In this document: positions 1 through 13,576 of the stretch, in pieces
How positions within the stretch are numbered: the first letter of the stretch is position 1
How the letters are laid out: each line of letters starts with the position of its first letter
Source: Tetrapyrgos nigripes
Taxonomy: Eukaryota; Basidiomycota; Agaricomycetes; Agaricales; Campanellaceae
Length of the DNA: 64,000 nucleotides
Assembly (NCBI GenBank): GCA_013368315.1
Contig: JAACJM010000101.1
Span: 247,909-311,908 of the forward strand
Direction: 5' to 3'
Notes under the pieces: generated by a model
The model's database searches: none
Told to the model about the DNA's origin: nothing
What the model saw: only the letters and a program-made list of their open reading frames with translations
Made by a program: the position numbers and the translations under genes

Positions 1-470
1 CTCAGTTTTACAGAGAGGGAAGGCACATAGATGTAGAGATGTGCCAATGTGAAAGTGATTGAGGTAAATGATAGACATGGAAGATAGTTGGATGTAAAAT
101 TGGAAGCAATTGATGATGCAATGTGTGAAATGAGGATACATACCAAGTAGTCATTTGGATTCTCCCTGGTCACTAGATCACTGGTTACCAACCTCTCTTC
201 ACCTGCCCGCCATGGTCTTCTTAGCTTTGGTTGTACTCATTGCACTCTGTAGATTACTCACTGGTGAGACAGACCCCCTGGGACACAGTTGGGTGTGAAG
301 TAGGTTTCAAAGTGTCTATAAATCCAGGGTCCAGACTCCATAAGGATGCAAAAGGATACAGGTATGGTAATCTGGGACTCAGGAGGACCTTTGTTGAAAG
401 TAGTACATTGTCAAGGGAAGTGGTGGTGCAAATCTTCAAATATTGGACCAAGAGATAGGCTATTAGAGAG
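1..470. other. Intergenic, no gene seen
   Basis: I see no convincing gene here. The short open frames overlap on both strands, have no splice pattern and match no family I recognise. CpG is sparse, as in the other repeat-derived parts of the window. Confidence 0.5.
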
Positions 471-1470
471 GTTGTGCAAAGCCAACTGCTGCCACATGTG
501 GCTTAGTCAGTGTGTGCTGAGCAGTTGGCTTGAAATCATGTGTGCAACAACCAGCAGCCATATCCTACTCGTCAGTTGAAAACTGCCCTCCATCTTGCCA
601 CATACCCCTTGCATGCCCCCAAAGTTGTGCTAGAGAGCTTACTGGGCAGCTTTCTTTACCACTGTACTTCGGAAATGTCAGAGCGATGGCAGGAACATTT
701 TACAACAGTTATTGGCATATATGTGTGTAGACTGCTTTCTAAATGGTTTCTGGGTCTGACTATGACACAATAGGGCTGTTGTAGCTCTGGTACCATATAT
801 GTGTATGCTGGCACCAAGAAATGCCGCTGTAGTCTACTGTACTATCTCAATCAATTTGCAACAGGGTTGTGACTGTGACCCCATCTTGCAAAAAAAATTT
901 TCACAATTCTAGCTGAGTGACCTGTGACAGAGGAAATTTTTTGCGAATTTCGCGAAATTTAGACCTGTTTCGAGCTGTTTTTGGTAGATTTTTTAGTGAC
1001 TGTTTGGTTGTCCCTTTTGTGAATGGACCTCTGTGACCATGGACAGCTCAGGAAAATTCGTGAATTTTTGGGGGCCGTGACACATGACTTGCAAATTGAT
1101 TGAAATAGTACAGTATCCCTCTCACCACTGACACTTTGGCACAACTTTCCCTTTCCTGTTGCCTTCCTCCATTCATCAATCAAGTCTTTGGTCTCCAATG
1201 ACCTTCTCAGAACCTCATTATCTCTGCCACAAGCCTCCATAACAATTATACATCAAATCCCTCTGTTACACTGTATTTTTCTGATAATCCCTTGGCTATT
1301 TCATGACACTACTCCTGGATGACCACACTGTCATACAAAGTACTTGTTTTTTGTGTGCACCCTGTATATATGTTAATACACTCCTTGCAACTTGTGCACA
1401 TGATTTCAAGCCAACTGCTCAGCACACACTGACTAAGCCACATGTGGCAGTGGTTGGCTTTGTGCAACAT
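471..1470. mobile_element. Inverted-repeat (TIR) element, about 1 kb, non-autonomous
   Basis: Positions 471-548 reappear inverted at 1,386-1,470, roughly 80 bp per arm. Each arm also contains a smaller inverted repeat (AGCCAACTGCT facing AGCAGTTGGCT) around a palindromic CCACATGTGG core, so each end can fold by itself. Just outside, CTATT occurs on both sides (about 461-465 and 1,471-1,475), a possible 5-bp target duplication. The interior holds no plausible transposase. I infer a non-autonomous DNA transposon of unassigned superfamily. Confidence 0.65.
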
Positions 1471-1634
1471 CTCTATTCTTGAGTGTAGATTTTAAAGTGA
1501 AGCACGAGTAGGTAGCAAAGGGGAACAAGGATTCTGAGGCAGCTGGGCACTCAGAGTGGTCTTTGGCAGTACTTGACGAAAGAGGAAGGTACCACATCAC
1601 CTGAGTCCTAAGACCTAAATCTGTCTCACTCTCT

Positions 1635-1766
1635 CACACAGAAAATACAAAAATATCCACTCAGCAGAAAGGTGTACAGAAACAGACTTTTTTTACAGAT
1701 ATATCTTATATCAGTAGTAGTGATGTGATCTATCCATCGAGCAGATATTTTTATCTTTTTGGCATG
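1635..1766. mobile_element. MITE, CAYGCC family, copy 1
   Basis: This 132-bp element has inverted ends (CACACAGAAAATAC facing TTTTTGGCATG) and is flanked by TCT on both sides (1,632-1,634 and 1,767-1,769), a 3-bp target duplication. Its interior closely matches the copy at 20,893-21,024. The first bases are degenerate (CACACA instead of CACGCC). It is too short to code for anything. Confidence 0.8.
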
Positions 1767-1770
1767 TCTT

Positions 1771-4700
1771 TGAGGACACATCAGATCATAACCCTACTCA
1801 ACACTTTCAACGTAGGGGTCTGGCTCTGAGAGACTATCAACAAGCTAGCCAATTCTGTCCCTGCATCCCTGCATTCAAAGTGTTGACACCTGTAACCAAG
1901 GGCATGGGAGAATATCTGGCACATAGGGTAGAGGAGTTGGGGGGTCTACTCAAACCAAAATTTTTTTGCCCTGCAAGGGGATGACAGACTCGAAAATTTT
2001 AACTGGTCCCCCTCCCCTCCTGCCTTATAAGGCATATCAAAGCTCACATAATCTTCCCAATAATGTAATATTGGTCATCCAGATAAGATTAAATTGAAGA
2101 TAAGATTTGTCAGTCTACCACTGCTCAGGTCTTTTGAGTGTAAATTCAGGAAAACATGCACGTCCTCGAGAGCAGTGAGTGGGAGGGAGGGGCAAAAGCC
2201 AAAAAGAAATGGCAATGAACTGGAAGGGCATGTGTCATTTGCACATCATCCTTCTTTCACCACAACAACAACGATCTGCAATGACTATGGACTGGACTAG
2301 GATTCTACCACACCAAAAACTCTCTGCTAGCAGGGTGGGTGGGTATGGGTAAAGTGGGCATGATGTCATGATCTAGAGTGGCCAGGGTGAAGGTCTTGAA
2401 AGAGGATGGATGGATGGATGAATGAATGAGTGTAATTCATGCTATTTGCTATTACGAGGCAGCGACTTGAGACTCATTGGATGCATTTTCGTTCATCTCC
2501 TTCACACCCTATGTCTCTTGAGTAGATAAGCACAGTGCAGATTGCTGGAATGCAGAGAGAAATTGGAGTGTAGACTTAAGGATCGACACATAGCTTTCCA
2601 GGTAAAAAAGTAGCATTAACATGAGCATTGTAAATCAAAATACAATTGTGATCTGTCTAATAACCTCGTCAGTCACCCACTGTTTTACCAGTCAAAATAC
2701 TTAAACATGAACATTCACCACCACTCCCCCTCCTCCCCCACCATACTCTCCTTCCATCCACATGCCAAAGGTCAAATAAAATGATCTTCCAGACTTGCAT
2801 ATGTATAAAACCTAGGAAAAAGTATATTTCTGTTTTTCATGCCACAATAAGCCAGTCCAACTTAATCCCTTCTCCCTTCTTCCACCTCACATCCAAATCT
2901 CCCAGCATTCCCTTTCCTTGCACCATCTCTGCTTCCTCAGCACACAATGAGACATACACACACCCCAACGTCCTTGTCCAGATATAGGAGAAAAAGAAAA
3001 CATAGAAAGGATGAGTATTTGGGGTGAGTAGAAATGATGAGCAATGAGGAAGAGAAAAGGTCCAAGAATCAAGAAAAGAAAGGATAGTCATGCACAAATT
3101 TCTGAAACAATATCACAATAGCTTGACACCTCGACACCTACTAACACTCCCATAGCTCTTGCTTTTGCTCTGGCCTCCCTTCCCTATTCCTATCCTGATT
3201 CCTGACTTGTCTGATTCCTATTGGCCTGAGTTACCATGGTGGTGACAGCTACAGGTGCCTACGACGAAAAGGGAGGGTATATGAAGATGTTTAAAGGTAG
3301 AGGATAAGGCAGTGGGGTAGGGGGAAAATTAGAGAGTGGGAGAAAGGACGTTCAGTATGTCATCCCCAACTCTAACCAAAGGGAGGAGAGGGACATGTAG
3401 CTGGTCCTGGCAAGGGGGGTTTAAAATTTGAAATAGAGATCTCTGCAGCAGTTTCCTCCACCACTGCCATCTTGAGTGTCATCTAAACTTTGAGCTGCAA
3501 TCCAGCCTGTTCCTGGACTCTTCTTCCAACAAAAACTCACAAGTCAGCTCAACTGGTGCATGGCATTGCTCTTGTCATTTCTGGTTCTAGAGGCTACCGT
3601 TTTACGCTCTCTGCACTGTTGACAATGACAAGCCTAGCATCTTCTGCCCATTTCTGTGTGTTATTGTGTGACAGTCACAAGTGCCTACCAGCATATCCAG
3701 TACTCTGGACTCTGGACCAAGTCGCTGCCTACCAATGCTGCAGTTCAATGCCCCCAATGTTTTGTCAAAGCGGCTAGTTATCCTGCATTCCTCATTGTGT
3801 CTGTCTTGTACTCTATTACTACACTCAATATACATTCTTGTTGTGCTTATACACCTCATTCCCATGTGATAGACAGTAGACCTGCACTGCAGCAATTTTC
3901 TGACCTTGCAAAGCTTTCTACCATTCTGCTCCCCACACTACCTACCTCTAACCACTCCTGAGGCCCCATCCCTCATTGCTGCTGTTTGTTCTGCTGCTGC
4001 AGCCAATATCAATTTTCTTTCTCTCCTCAGGCCTATATGAGGTGGGCCACTTTCGCAATGGTTCTATTCATACAATATTCAAACTGCACTGTGTGCAAAA
4101 GCAGCTAAAGCAACCACAGTTGGACACATGGTCCTGCATCTCAAATCAATGATTGGCTCCTTTCCCCCCATGGATGGTCATATCCTCTATATGGGCTGCA
4201 TTGATCCTCATCTCATCTTTGGGTGTGAGATAGCCCTAGTTCTCCTGTCCGACCCTCTCTTGCCTTCAGAAAGTTCAAGTCCCAGTTTTTCACAGATTGC
4301 TTGGAATCTCTTGCCACTCTTCCACTGTTGCTTTATATACAGAGACAGGAATCATGCAAATACTATAATGGAGCTAGCCCTTTGGTTTTACCTCTATGCC
4401 ATTGAATGACCATCTGATATGTACATGCAGCACTGATGGAATTAGTTTCCCTTCACTCTGCTGGCATACATACATATATAGTTTTCAGATCTCCTTAACA
4501 TTCTTGAATGTACACTGCCTACATCCCTCTTACCACTTCCACCCATCAAGGATTTCCTTGATTATGAGAAGGTAAAGGTATTTCATGAAAGTGTCATGAA
4601 ATGTGTACTTACTGGAAGTCTTATTTGCTACAAGTTAAGAAGGAACCTCTGTCTGAAGGGACTGGTCAGAAATACAATACAATGTGTATGCATGCATACC

Positions 4701-6600
4701 AGGTTACTGGCTTCTGATCACCCCTTCACAGTTGAAAGGCTACATTGGTCCAACAATCATAGAGAGTAGATACCCTTCCGAGACTGTTTGTGCAGATTTT
4801 GCCAGTGTGTGAAAAATACATACACAAAGCAACTCCTATCTATGTCCCACATGCCGTTATGCCCCTTCCTATGGTAGAGTGTAGCAAGTATGTACTTAAC
4901 CTAGTTCCATATTAGTCTGTATTCCTGTACCTAGCTTGGCTTGCTACCATCATTCAGATCTATGGCAGCCTCTGAGTTGTGAGCTTGTCTGTGTTGTGGT
5001 AGTAAGTCCTGGGGACCATGATGCTGGCACACATACAACCAAACAGCAGCCAAAAACGAATCCTGGCTACACAAAAACAAAGCAGATTTGTTTTTCAAAT
5101 GAAAGGTATCAAAATGAATTTGAATACCTTCCAATGATAAGGAGTTGAAACAAAAAGAGTGTCCATACCTTTCCGTTTATCTTTGATTGATCATGATAGA
5201 TATGTAGATGAGAGAGAAAATGAAAGGGAAACAAGACACTGCTTCAAACAGAGTCAGGGACTGGCACATGAAATGTGCCACTAGAATCAGGTTATCCTGG
5301 GAAAAGTAAAAACCTAGGCTCATGACCAGCCTGCCTTTTAGGAGCTGTTGATCGCTGGGCTCAGGAGCTGCTGTAGGCAAGGTGATGAACCTTGGTAGGT
5401 GTGAATGGAGTCTGAAAATCTTCATCTGGCTGTCAGTTTAATATAGAATACTGTAGCTTCTTGTACCTGCACAACCATGTGATGATGTTGCGTCTTCCAA
5501 TTGCTCTAGAACACGTTCATTTGTCCACGAAATAGTCTGAAATGCAGGAACTGAATTGACTGCTGCCATATGACATGGATTCTCATCGTTATGTACCTCA
5601 ATATCTGATGCCCAGTGGAAAATGACGCCAAGGATTTTTGACAAGAGATCTTGCCATCTGAGTTTGTCCGAATATTTCCAAGTAATTCTGTGTATTTCTG
5701 AGATCTTCTGGCAACACTCAGAGTGACAGTTCAAGACCAATACCAACAAATGCAATACGAAAAATGATGGCGATGGCTAGAACAATCATACAAGTGAACG
5801 AGTGTACTGGGAAGAGGGATGAGGTGAGCTGGGAAAAGAGAGTGAGAGAGTAAGGATGGCGGGATGACAGAGAGAAGAGTTGATCATTGGAAGGTTGACA
5901 GTTTTGACTTCTTGGTGGAGGATAAGGAGGGTATTTCATAATTACATAGAAGAAGTGTCAATAAACTAGGTATATCAGATAACATATACCTATCTCTATT
6001 CAAGCCACTCGAGCATTCATCACCATCACCATCATTCTCATCCTGTGGCAATTGCGAGAGACTATACAGCTCAAACTGAGCTCACTTCCCTGGATTGTAG
6101 AGTCCCAGCACGGGCCTTCAGATCCCAAAGAAATCTGTGCGTAATCAGAACAATCACTGTCAGATATATTGAGCATCACTCTGAATATCATATGCAAATT
6201 TGAATAATTGGAGGCCTAAAATCAAATTGCAAGTATGAGTTTCAATGAGAAAATGATAAGTATCATCCCCCTTGTGGTCTTTCCTTGTTTGTAGGCCCCA
6301 ATATCGTTTGAAAACCATAGGCAGCAAGACCCTGGAACACTGTGTGCATTAGTAAGAGAAGAGAAGAATAAAAGAACTGATTAAGAACATACAAATCACT
6401 TAGGAGTCTTCTTGATTCCAGCTGACTGTTCGAGTCACCTGAAACCAAAATTAGGATGCAAGTCAGTATCCATCCTGCAGCTTGCAATGGAGTTCCACAC
6501 TTAGTAAACCTGCACTCTCATGTACCCTGAAAACTTTACTATACCTGTTGGCAGTTTGTCATCTAATATCCCACCTTAGTTATTGTATGAGTCATCACAA
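1771..6600. other. CpG-poor decayed repeat DNA without a recognisable gene
   Basis: No gene can be supported across this stretch. It holds a GGAT/GAAT microsatellite near 2,404-2,430. The longest frames are 5,438-5,755 (minus, 105 aa) and 3,656-3,961 (plus, 101 aa). Both lack a recognised domain. The minus frame has a plausible exon-like composition near its end but no clear partner exons. The texture suggests old transposon remains. Confidence 0.4.
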
Positions 6601-6678
6601 AGATTGACGTAGCCACCTCCCACCCAAAACACGATGAAGGACAGGCTTCTGAAAAAGGTGGACAGAGTCTATGGCAAG

Positions 6679-6686
6679 TATAAAAG
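6679..6686 (+). promoter_or_regulatory. TATA box of the epoxide hydrolase gene
   Basis: TATAAAAG lies about 55 bp upstream of the first codon of the signal-peptide reading frame. Pyrimidine-rich sequence typical of a fungal start region follows it. It supports a gene start near 6,734 rather than at the internal ATG at 6,836. Confidence 0.6.
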
Positions 6687-9600
6687 CTGGGCTCTAGCCT
6701 CCACTCTGTTCTATCCTCTTTCCTTCTCAACTGATAATATTCTCCAAGATCCTTGCCTTACTCCTCATTGCCACCAGTGCCACTCAGGCTCAGGCCTCAC
6801 CTATCCAAAGCCAAATTGATGTTGTTCTTCCATGAATGGATACCCTGTCTCCCTTTAACCCTTCGCTCTTTAAAGACCTCAATGTCTCCAGAGGGCTAGA
6901 ATACCACTATTACGCAGCTCCTGCTGATACTGGGAAACCTACCCTCCTCTTCCTTCATGGATTTCCAAGCTCCTTTTATGATTGGCACCACCAGGTCTCG
7001 TTCTTCCAAGATAAGGGATATGGATTAATCGTGCCAGACATGCTGGGCTATGGAGGTACAGTGAAGCTGTTGGATCTTGAGGCGTATGCTTCAAGTCTCA
7101 TCAGCAAGGATATCGTCAATATCTTGGACACTGAAAGGATTGACCAGGTGACCGTGGTTGGGCATGATTGGTGAGTCCTACTTTGAGGACATCCACTATA
7201 ATTCAGGATGATTGTTGACGCTGCTACTTGAACGAATAGGGGATCAAAAATCGCTGCATGTCTTGTAGATTACTTTCCAGAGTGCTTCCATGCCTTTGGA
7301 TTCTTGGATGTAGGATATATTGCTCCAATCATCTTTGCTGCTCTGTTCAATGATACCATGGCTGCAGTGAGTAAATATTTCACTTTTATCTTATTAAACT
7401 GAAGTGGCATGCTTATGCACATGTATATTATGAGGCTGAATGAAATGAGGATGAGTTGTTTACACTGCATTTCTGGGCTTGTTAGCAATGTTGTGGGCAG
7501 TTTTTTAAAAAAGAAAAAATAAATTCCAAAAAGGGAAGAGGAGGAAGAGGAGGAAGAAGGAAGAGAGAGTTTGGTATGTACTTACTATATGTACCAAAAT
7601 GACACTCTATTGAGAATTTCTGAAGGGTTCCGAGCCTCAGAAGAGCTTAGTGCAAGCTCACTGCAGACTGAAACACATGAGACGTGGCATCACACAAAAA
7701 ATTGGTAGTTTAATCCTCTTTTGGTCATGGTAACTGGGTAGACCAAGTCACTGGCTCAAATAGCAATCCCAAAAAGGATTTACTCAATTTTTCATGTCAG
7801 CAATGGCAGTGTCTGGTCTTTGCCTCAGAGCACGTCACTGTGTATGCGTCATCATTGGCAGCTCTCTTCTACTTTGTATACCTGCTGGCTGCTGAAGCAG
7901 TCAGTGTACCCACTCTGAACAAACTGGAAAACCTGGTGTTGTCCAACACACACATCACATACATCTATGGGGGCCTGGGGGCATGTTCTATATGTATGGA
8001 ATGTACTAGGATGGATTTAGGTGAGTGGTTCTAATGTACAAGACAGCTATCATTAAATTGCAAGATACTTCTTTGCAGCCACTGTCAGAATGTCATTGCC
8101 TGCATCACACTGCCCACACTGTGTCTGTGGTTTGGACACAAACTGCATACACTTCCTAGTCAACTGATTACACACTGAGCATGTATGCTGGCACCTATAC
8201 CAAGCATTTGCTCCATTGCAATCTCCTGGTCCTCTCCCACATCTTTGACAGTGATGACGTTGACAACTCTTTGGCTGTGGTTTTGGGGGTTGGGAACTAA
8301 GGACACATTGTTGGCTGATCCGGACCACTTTTGAGAGATGTGGGCGAGAATTTGAGGTTGAGATTGAAGTATTTGCTTGGGACAAGGAGGCTGAGTTTGT
8401 ATTACTGTCATGTAGACGGTCAATCTGATGTGTAAATAAAGCATTGGCAATCACATGCCCCATTTCAATGTCTGGAATATCAACGAAGCCCTGAGTTACT
8501 TCACACTGTGTCAAAAGCTGATCAACGGCATGAATGATCATTGTTGCATGCTTGGGATCACGGGTTTGCTTTTTGATAGATGTAATGGCCTCAAACGCCT
8601 GCGCAATTGATTGTTTGATATTGCTTTCTTGACCAGTCACCCATTGCAAAGTGTGAGAGCCGTTCCGATAGCTAAGGGAAGAAAATGTATTAGTTATTAA
8701 CCAGTATACATGAGGACCAAATCACTCACCTTGTAGTAAACATTGTCATCTCTATCCACACAATTCATTCCATAGCTTGGCAGCATTTGGTCCCACCTTT
8801 CCAGAGCCTAGAAGGAACTCACTGGGCCATTCTTTGACAAGAGTATTGAATAGCTGACACACCTTCACAGTATGTGCTAGAAGGATTGCTTTTTGGGTGC
8901 CCTGTAACTTTGCAAGGAACCCCTGCCTTTGCTTGTTATGGACTCCCTCAATGAATTCACCCATTCCTGATGCAACTCGAATGGATTCTGGTATCAGTAG
9001 GACACCCATTTTCTTTTTCATCTGCTTGTAGAGTTTCCCATTAACCCATGCAAGCGATATTGACAAGTCAAGGGTGATCTCAAGATCTTGAATATTGTTG
9101 ATGAGCCAGATAGAATCATGTCCTTGGTATTTCTGACCAACCTATAAAATGCAGTCAGTGTATCTGCTTAAAAAATGTGTAAGTCATCATGTACCAGAAG
9201 ATTGTGCCACAAAATGAACACTAGAAGGCAGGCCTTCATATGCTATATTGATGATCCCTGAGTAGGCATCCAAGGCTGCAAGTGGGTATGAACTCCACCC
9301 TCTACCATATTTGTACCCCATATACATCGCCAGATGGGGAGAGCTCCAGCCCTGTAGTCCAGACCAATGCAGTAGTAGAGAGCAATTCCAGGTGGGTCTG
9401 AAACATATCCATTGCGAACGAGATCTAAGATGTTCTTTGCAGTCTCCCAAGTTGATGAATTAAATAATGGCAGTTGAGTTTTTGTGTCCTTTGAAGGACC
9501 AAATTTGGCAAAGACAGCATGTACATGAGAGTATAGCTCTTCGACAGGAGGGATAGTACAATGACAGTGATGCCAGAGCCACTGAGGCATGAACCTGAGC

Positions 9601-11068
9601 ATATCCTCCCATTTGAGGTTTTTGGTGTTTAGCCATGCTTCAATATGGTGCTTGTCATTGGGGTGAGGAACAAACATTGCATCATGGAGTACTTGAGCAA
9701 AGGGAATGCATAATCCATGTGTATGAGAGATGTACAACATATTGAACACATGGAAGGCATCTTTACACACTCGGGACTGAATTTTGCTTTGGCACTCCTG
9801 GCAGGCAGGTCCTACTGACGCAAATGCAGCTTCACATAAATGAGTACTGTGCTTGTCTCGTTCAGCTGCATCTACTCCACCCAAGATTGTAGTAGAATTT
9901 TGTTCCACAGCATGATCCATCACTTCTGTAAGACAGCTGCAGTCATCATCCACATTTGGAGGCACTATGTCTGGTAGAGGTGGATGATGTGGGCATGCTA
10001 ACTGTACAGATGAAAGAGATGCTGGTGCAGGAGGTGATGGAAGTGAGTTTGTAATTTGGAGATATGTGCGGCTACATGCTATATTGAATGGTGTTGGCCT
10101 GAAGTCGGTTAGAGGCATCTTCTCATGCAAAGTCATTTTGGCAGCAGGTACAACCACCTTACGTACTTCAACAACTCGTCATGATGGTGTGATATTCAAC
10201 TTTTCGACTTGCTGGACTGATGTAGGGAGTAGTATATCATGAGCCACAACCTTTCTATGATCAGCACTGAGAATAACAACCTTGGTTCCATCTGGTGCTG
10301 TTTCACTGACTGGTTCAGGAGTTGATGAGGAGTTGATCTTGTTATACAGTACCAAGCTCACATACACATCTATCGCAGCATAACAGAGTTGTGCAGAAGT
10401 GAGCTGTTCTTCATTCCAATTAGAGCTAATACATTCACCATTGTTCTTCTTGAGGCACTGGTGGAGTAGTACAGCAGTAAGGTCTTCAAGAGAAGCGCAA
10501 GCCTCGGATATGAGGAAGTGTTCCTTGGCAAATGAACTGAGCTCCAAACCTCCAGAAAAGGTGTCACAGCCAGCTTCCTTTGCAAGAGCTTGCAAGTCAT
10601 GATTGACACCACAAATGACTTTGATGATGTGCTTCTCATGCAGAAAGATGATAAGCTGCTGAGGAAGACTTTTTGATTCAACATATTTTCTGATCTATGC
10701 CAGATTGTCAGTACTTTCTCACTGAAAAAATTTATGAGGTACCCATACCTGAAGAACAAGAATCTCCTTCTGATATGCTATCCACATCACTGCAATAGGT
10801 CCATGTCCAACAACACGCTCTCCTGGTCCATGGTATATATTCCATTCAGCATCTATTCCAGATACAGGCAAATCATCCATGATTACTTGAAGAGCATTAT
10901 TAATTTCAGCTACTCCACTTAGGGAAGTTAATGGGATCTTGACATCAGGAGGTAGAGTGAAAAGAGGAAGATGTGAATGTTTCTAGATAGGAGTGACACC
11001 TTTCCAAAGAGATGGGAAGCACTCTTCCAGCATGGGTTTGTCTGACATGTTGTCAGTGTATATGAGCT

Positions 11069-11582
11069 CAGGTTGTGAGTGTATCACAAATCTTATACTC
11101 ACCTAGTTCTCTGGTCTCTTGAAAGGAAGAAGAGATGAGGGGAAGTAGAGATAGGACTTAGGTTGATGAAGAAGAGATGCTTGTAGACACAAAAAGATGT
11201 TGTTAAGTCTGAGTCCTACTGGCTCAGACACTACAGCTTATATACAAGTACACTAAGACCCCAGGCACTGTCTAAGACCCCTGGTACTTAGCTGACTGAT
11301 GTGCTGACTGATACAACTAATACAGTTTACATGGATAAAAGGATAAACTACATAATAATAATGACACAGTAATACATTAGATGGGTAAAAGGATAAATGA
11401 CTCATTACTGATGATCAATAGATCATTTAAGGAAGGAGTCTAGACAATGGGTCTGGAAGCTATGATCTAGATCAATCTATATGGAGCTAGCCATGTGATA
11501 AGCTCTAAAGCAGTCATATGATAACCACATGTCACAGAGAATAGATCACAATACATGAATAGGGGTAAAGACTGTAAAAACA
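11069..11582 (-). mobile_element. Solo LTR (Copia-like) inserted in the exonuclease gene
   Basis: This 514-bp insert is flanked by GAGCT on both sides (11,064-11,068 and 11,583-11,587), a 5-bp target duplication. Collapsing the duplication brings the disrupted reading frame together in phase (SLKL|IYTDN). Read on the minus strand, the insert starts TGTTTTTACAG, carries a TATATAAGC promoter-like box and has a TTGTGATACACTC stretch near its end, as in fungal Copia LTRs. It lacks a clean CA end. There is no internal coding region, so it is a solo LTR. Confidence 0.7.
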
Positions 11583-13097
11583 GAGCTTCAAGGACTGGCT
11601 CATCTCCTTGAGAGCTGGAGTAAATTGTGAGTGTGCTTTGGTGGCCACGAAATCACATATGTGCAACTTGCCAAACTCATTGGTCAGAGAAAGGTTACCA
11701 ATAAATATGGCAACACCATCAACTTTGGCAACATGTTTTGCAAGCTAGTAAAGTGAGTAACTCATTGATACTCACTGAAGTATAATACTAACCTTATGAC
11801 TATGATCAATTGCTCCAATTTGGCAGGAGAGCATACCTGTATGCTGATTGAGAGTGTCCTTGTGTTTCTCAATAAATGAGTTGAAGACATCTTGGAACCA
11901 CTGTCCAGTAGGAATGTAACCATGAAATCCATCAGGGGACAAGTCTTCGAAGGGAGGAAAAGGTATATATTGGATGCCAGGGATCCCTTTTCGACAATTG
12001 AGTGTCTGAAGGTATTGAAGCTTGATCTCATCATAATGTCAAAGGTGCTGCATGCAGAACATATCAGTGACCTGATGGGCACCCATGCCATTCTGTATGC
12101 ATGAGCACAGGATCCCTAGAGCTTGAAGAGGTAGCCTGCTCCTTGTTGTCAGGAGAGCAGGAAACTCTGCCCTTAGTTCAGCAGGAAGCCTAACCATAAT
12201 CCGACTATGCCAGCTACAGAATTCGCATTGGCATGTTCTGCACCTGTAGCTCCACTCAAAGATCCAAAAGCAGCAGTCTACATCAACAATATGCCATGGA
12301 CACTGCACATGTCCATCCCTGGTAAGAGGATGATTATGTCCAGGAGTTGGACAAGTGATGCTCTTGCCACCAAGAAGAAGCAACAGATTCCAAAGAAAGA
12401 ATGCTGGAATGAAGAGGTCACTGGGGCAAAGGTTGACTTTAGAGAGAATGAACCAGATGTTTTTTGCAGGAGCCAGAACTGGCCTGAGACATACACATCT
12501 GGTAATCCATTACATTCACTGCTAATCTGTGTGAGTGCATTGTCGAGAGCAGACTGGAACCATCTTGGGTATGGCTGATGTTGGTTTTTATGAGGATTTT
12601 GGGTACCTGACTTGCCAGCTATGCTGTCATGCTCATCGTCATCATCATCCTCACTATCTTCAGTACCTAACCCATTGGGAGCCAGAGAATACAAGTAATC
12701 CTCTGGTGTGTCTTCTTCAAAATCGACAAGATGCAATGCAATGTCATTAGTAGGGTTAACCAAAGGAATGCTGGATTGCATGTGATGAGGAGGATCCTCC
12801 TCAGCCTGCAGTTCCTGTACACAATCAAAAGGTGATGGATGCGATGGCAATGATGTAATAGGATCAGTAGAGGAAGAAGGGATACTTGTTAGATGTGGGT
12901 TATCTTGGATCATGTCTTCCTCTGGCTGTAGTTGATTTACAGACTCAAGAAGTGGCAACAATGACAATGATGATGCGATAGGAGGTGTCACCAAAAGAGG
13001 GAATGAAGATGGAGATATAGACATAGTTGTTGATGGAAATTGAAGGATGTGTGCTGGTGCAGCTGTTGATGTGGGCTGAGACAAAGCTGAAGCAGCG

Positions 13098-13576
13098 TGT
13101 TACAATTTCTCACCCCTATTCTATAGGACTCTCTGACTCGCTCTTTCTTTTCTTTTCTTTTCCTTACTTTGTTTCATTTCTTCTTATCTAACACATGTTT
13201 CCCTTTCGTTTGCCATGCTCTATCCTTGCTTTCTTTCTTACATGTGTAGTACACATGTCTATTATTACTTACATATTGCTTACATGCATCATATGCATGT
13301 TTCTTATTAGTTACATGCTGTTTGACACAGCTATTACAGATGATTTACATTCGTTACACACATTGTACTCTGACTCGTAGTTACAAGATATCCTTGTATA
13401 TAGGTAGAGTACTCTTTGAGCTAGATTCCCCAGCTTGACCTTATACATCTTTCTACAAGTCTTACTTTGAGTAACACTCGTCTTCAGAAGTCTTGCTCAA
13501 ACCTTTCTTTGATAGAAAGGCTCAACGAACAAACAAACAAAAGGCGAAACCTTGAAGTACGACTTCTGTCATAACA
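13098..13576 (+). mobile_element. Solo LTR (TGTTA...TAACA type)
   Basis: This 479-bp sequence has perfect short inverted ends, TGTTA and TAACA. It is closely related over its whole length to the interrupted LTR at 54,691-57,092. Its flanks CAGCG and TGGCG may be a diverged 5-bp target duplication. Counting one copy keeps the surrounding exonuclease-gene frame open (HLPA|ASALSQP). No retroelement coding region adjoins it. Confidence 0.75.

Noticed and set aside
9187..9450. 87-aa minus frame over the exonuclease-gene C-terminal region
   Set aside because: It is a shadow of the real frame carrying GTNMVEGGVH; its own translation has no family features.
12278..12383. Treating the overlapping minus frames at 12,278-13,084 and 12,039-12,383 as two genes
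   Set aside because: They are one DUF6729-type gene interrupted by a 1-nt frame change near 12,393; SFF joins naturally to LLLLGGKSITC.
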